Positions 22,419-23,182 of a stretch of 23,182 nucleotides of DNA are shown piece after piece. The stretch comes from Bacillota bacterium (GTDB lineage Bacteria; Bacillota; Clostridia; Lachnospirales; Lachnospiraceae), in NCBI GenBank assembly GCA_023436225.1, contig JAEZKA010000007.1, positions 1-23,182 of the forward strand, given 5' to 3'. Numbering within the stretch: the first letter of the stretch is position 1; every line of letters starts with the position of its first letter. Below the pieces are notes generated by a model. That model did no database searches, had not been told where the DNA came from, and was given only the letters and a program-made list of their open reading frames with translations. The position numbers and the translations under genes are program-made.

Positions 22419-22799
22419 ATGGGTTACGTTGAGAGGAAACGTATTAAATTTTTTGGTTTACCATTCAGTTTTACAAAGTACAGTATCAATGAAGATAAAC
22501 TCACAATTACATCAGGATTTCTAAATATTACGGAAGATGACGCATTAATGTATAAGATCCAGGATGTCAGATTAACCAGAAGTTTATCGGAGCGAATGTT
22601 TAAGCTTGGAACTATTATCTGTTATACGGGAGATACGACCCATCCTGAGCTTATTCTGCATCACATTAGACATTCCAGTGAGATTAAAGACTTCATTATG
22701 AGTTCCTCTGAAGAGGCTAGAAGGAAGAGAAGATCATTACATACGCTGAATATTGATGCGGAGGAATTAGGGGAAGATCAGTTGGATGAAATTAACTGA
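22419..22799 (+). CDS. Small bacterial PH-domain protein
   Basis: A 126-residue soluble protein whose residues about 10-95 match bacterial PH (bPH2, YdbS/YdbT-like) domains: the pattern TKYSINEDKLTITSGFLNIT, then YKIQDVRLTRSL and a GTIICYTGDTTHPELILHHI strand pair. Family members usually carry membrane helices before the PH domain; none is present here, so this is a stand-alone domain. The C-terminal 30 residues are charged and helical. The role is unknown, possibly at the envelope. AAAGGGAGG precedes the ATG. The tandem rRNA promoters begin 22 bases after the stop. Confidence 0.75.
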   Translation: MGYVERKRIKFFGLPFSFTKYSINEDKLTITSGFLNITEDDALMYKIQDVRLTRSLSERMFKLGTIICYTGDTTHPELILHHIRHSSEIKDFIMSSSEEARRKRRSLHTLNIDAEELGEDQLDEIN

Positions 22800-22820
22800 T
22801 AAAAAAGTTGATATTACTTC

Positions 22821-22849
22821 TTGACATTTTTCGATTTCGATTGTACAAT
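22821..22849 (+). promoter_or_regulatory. rRNA operon promoter P1
   Basis: TTGACA (22821-22826), a 17-base spacer and TACAAT (22844-22849): a near-consensus sigma-A promoter. It is the first of two that lead into the rRNA leader. Confidence 0.8.
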
Positions 22850-22913
22850 AAAAATCCACCGTTGATGAGCGGCCACTAAGACAGAAAAGTTAAAATAAAA
22901 AATAAAAAAGTGG

Positions 22914-22942
22914 TTGACATAATACGACGGATGTGCTAAACT
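22914..22942 (+). promoter_or_regulatory. rRNA operon promoter P2
   Basis: TTGACA (22914-22919), a 17-base spacer and TAAACT (22937-22942), with an A/T-rich stretch (22887-22910) upstream that could act as an UP element. It is the nearer of the two rRNA promoters. Confidence 0.8.
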
Positions 22943-23182
22943 GAAAAAGTTGACGGCGAGACAAGAAATACTAAGAAATAAGCCGCTGACACACAATTGA
23001 ACCTTGATAATTGAACAGTGAAACAACCCTGAAAATTCTAAAAAACTCGAAGTTCCACATGAGCTTCGAATTGCATCCGAAAGGATGCATTATAGATTTT
23101 CATTATGATATATCGTAATGATATGTCAACGAACCGTATCTGGAAACAGATACAACCACAAAAACAGTAAAGATAACAGGAT
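22943..23182 (+). promoter_or_regulatory. Pre-16S rRNA leader (16S itself lies beyond the window)
   Basis: The leader contains the phrase CCTTGATAATTGAACAGTG (about 23003-23021), typical of Firmicute rRNA leaders. Three hairpins follow: TCGAAG/CTTCGA near 23048-23069, TGCATCC-GAAA-GGATGCA (23072-23089) and GTATCTG-GAAA-CAGATAC (23136-23153), the last two with GNRA tetraloops. A near-palindrome TCATTATGATATATCGTAATGA lies at about 23099-23120. The window ends before any recognisable 16S 5' end (AGAGTTTGATCCTGG). Confidence 0.8.

Noticed and set aside
22943..23182. 5' end of 16S rRNA inside the window
   Set aside because: No AGAGTTTGATC-type 5' end is present; the window stops in the leader.

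Overview
The window looks like chromosome of a low-GC, spore-forming-type Firmicute, most likely a Lachnospiraceae relative (Lachnoclostridium / 'Clostridium phytofermentans'-like). Reasons: AT-rich intergenic DNA, strong AGGAGG ribosome binding sites, several TTG starts, a DUF4317 protein, a DUF2935 protein, a YitT-family protein, a two-gene chromate-transporter pair, and a typical Firmicute rRNA leader at the right end. The assignment is inferred from gene content; no 16S sequence lies inside the window.

Left part (1-5170): the edge of an IS256-like insertion sequence, a DbpA/YxiN-type DEAD-box RNA helicase on the minus strand, a group of four very small genes (45-67 codons, one of them antisense) of unknown function, a DUF4317 gene, and a convergent alkyltransferase-like DNA repair gene that keeps the reactive cysteine. 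Middle left (5170-9800): a translationally coupled pair of half-size chromate transporters, a secreted CAP-domain (YkwD-like) protein with a Pro/Thr linker, a VanY-type carboxypeptidase with no signal peptide, and a rubrerythrin, separated by clear rho-independent terminators.

Middle (9800-13000): a formamidopyrimidine glycosylase-like protein without the catalytic N-terminal proline, a DUF2935 protein and a YitT protein; the last two probably start at TTG.

The most interesting part is 13140-15713. A strong promoter drives a leader RNA with a 10-residue peptide ORF, a rho-independent terminator, and a long-range inverted repeat whose 5' arm overlaps the end of the peptide ORF. Downstream are a 38-residue upstream ORF, an RsgA-type ribosome-assembly GTPase, and a double-GNAT acetyltransferase. 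The layout resembles ribosome-mediated (antibiotic-type) transcription attenuation, here placed ahead of an rsgA gene instead of a resistance gene.

Right part (15714-23182): a GNAT protein; a Gfo/Idh/MocA oxidoreductase with a small membrane/coiled-coil protein; an OmpR-type response regulator and its histidine kinase; a decayed transposase tail; a lipoprotein; a small PH-domain protein; and finally two tandem rRNA promoters and the pre-16S leader, cut off before 16S itself.
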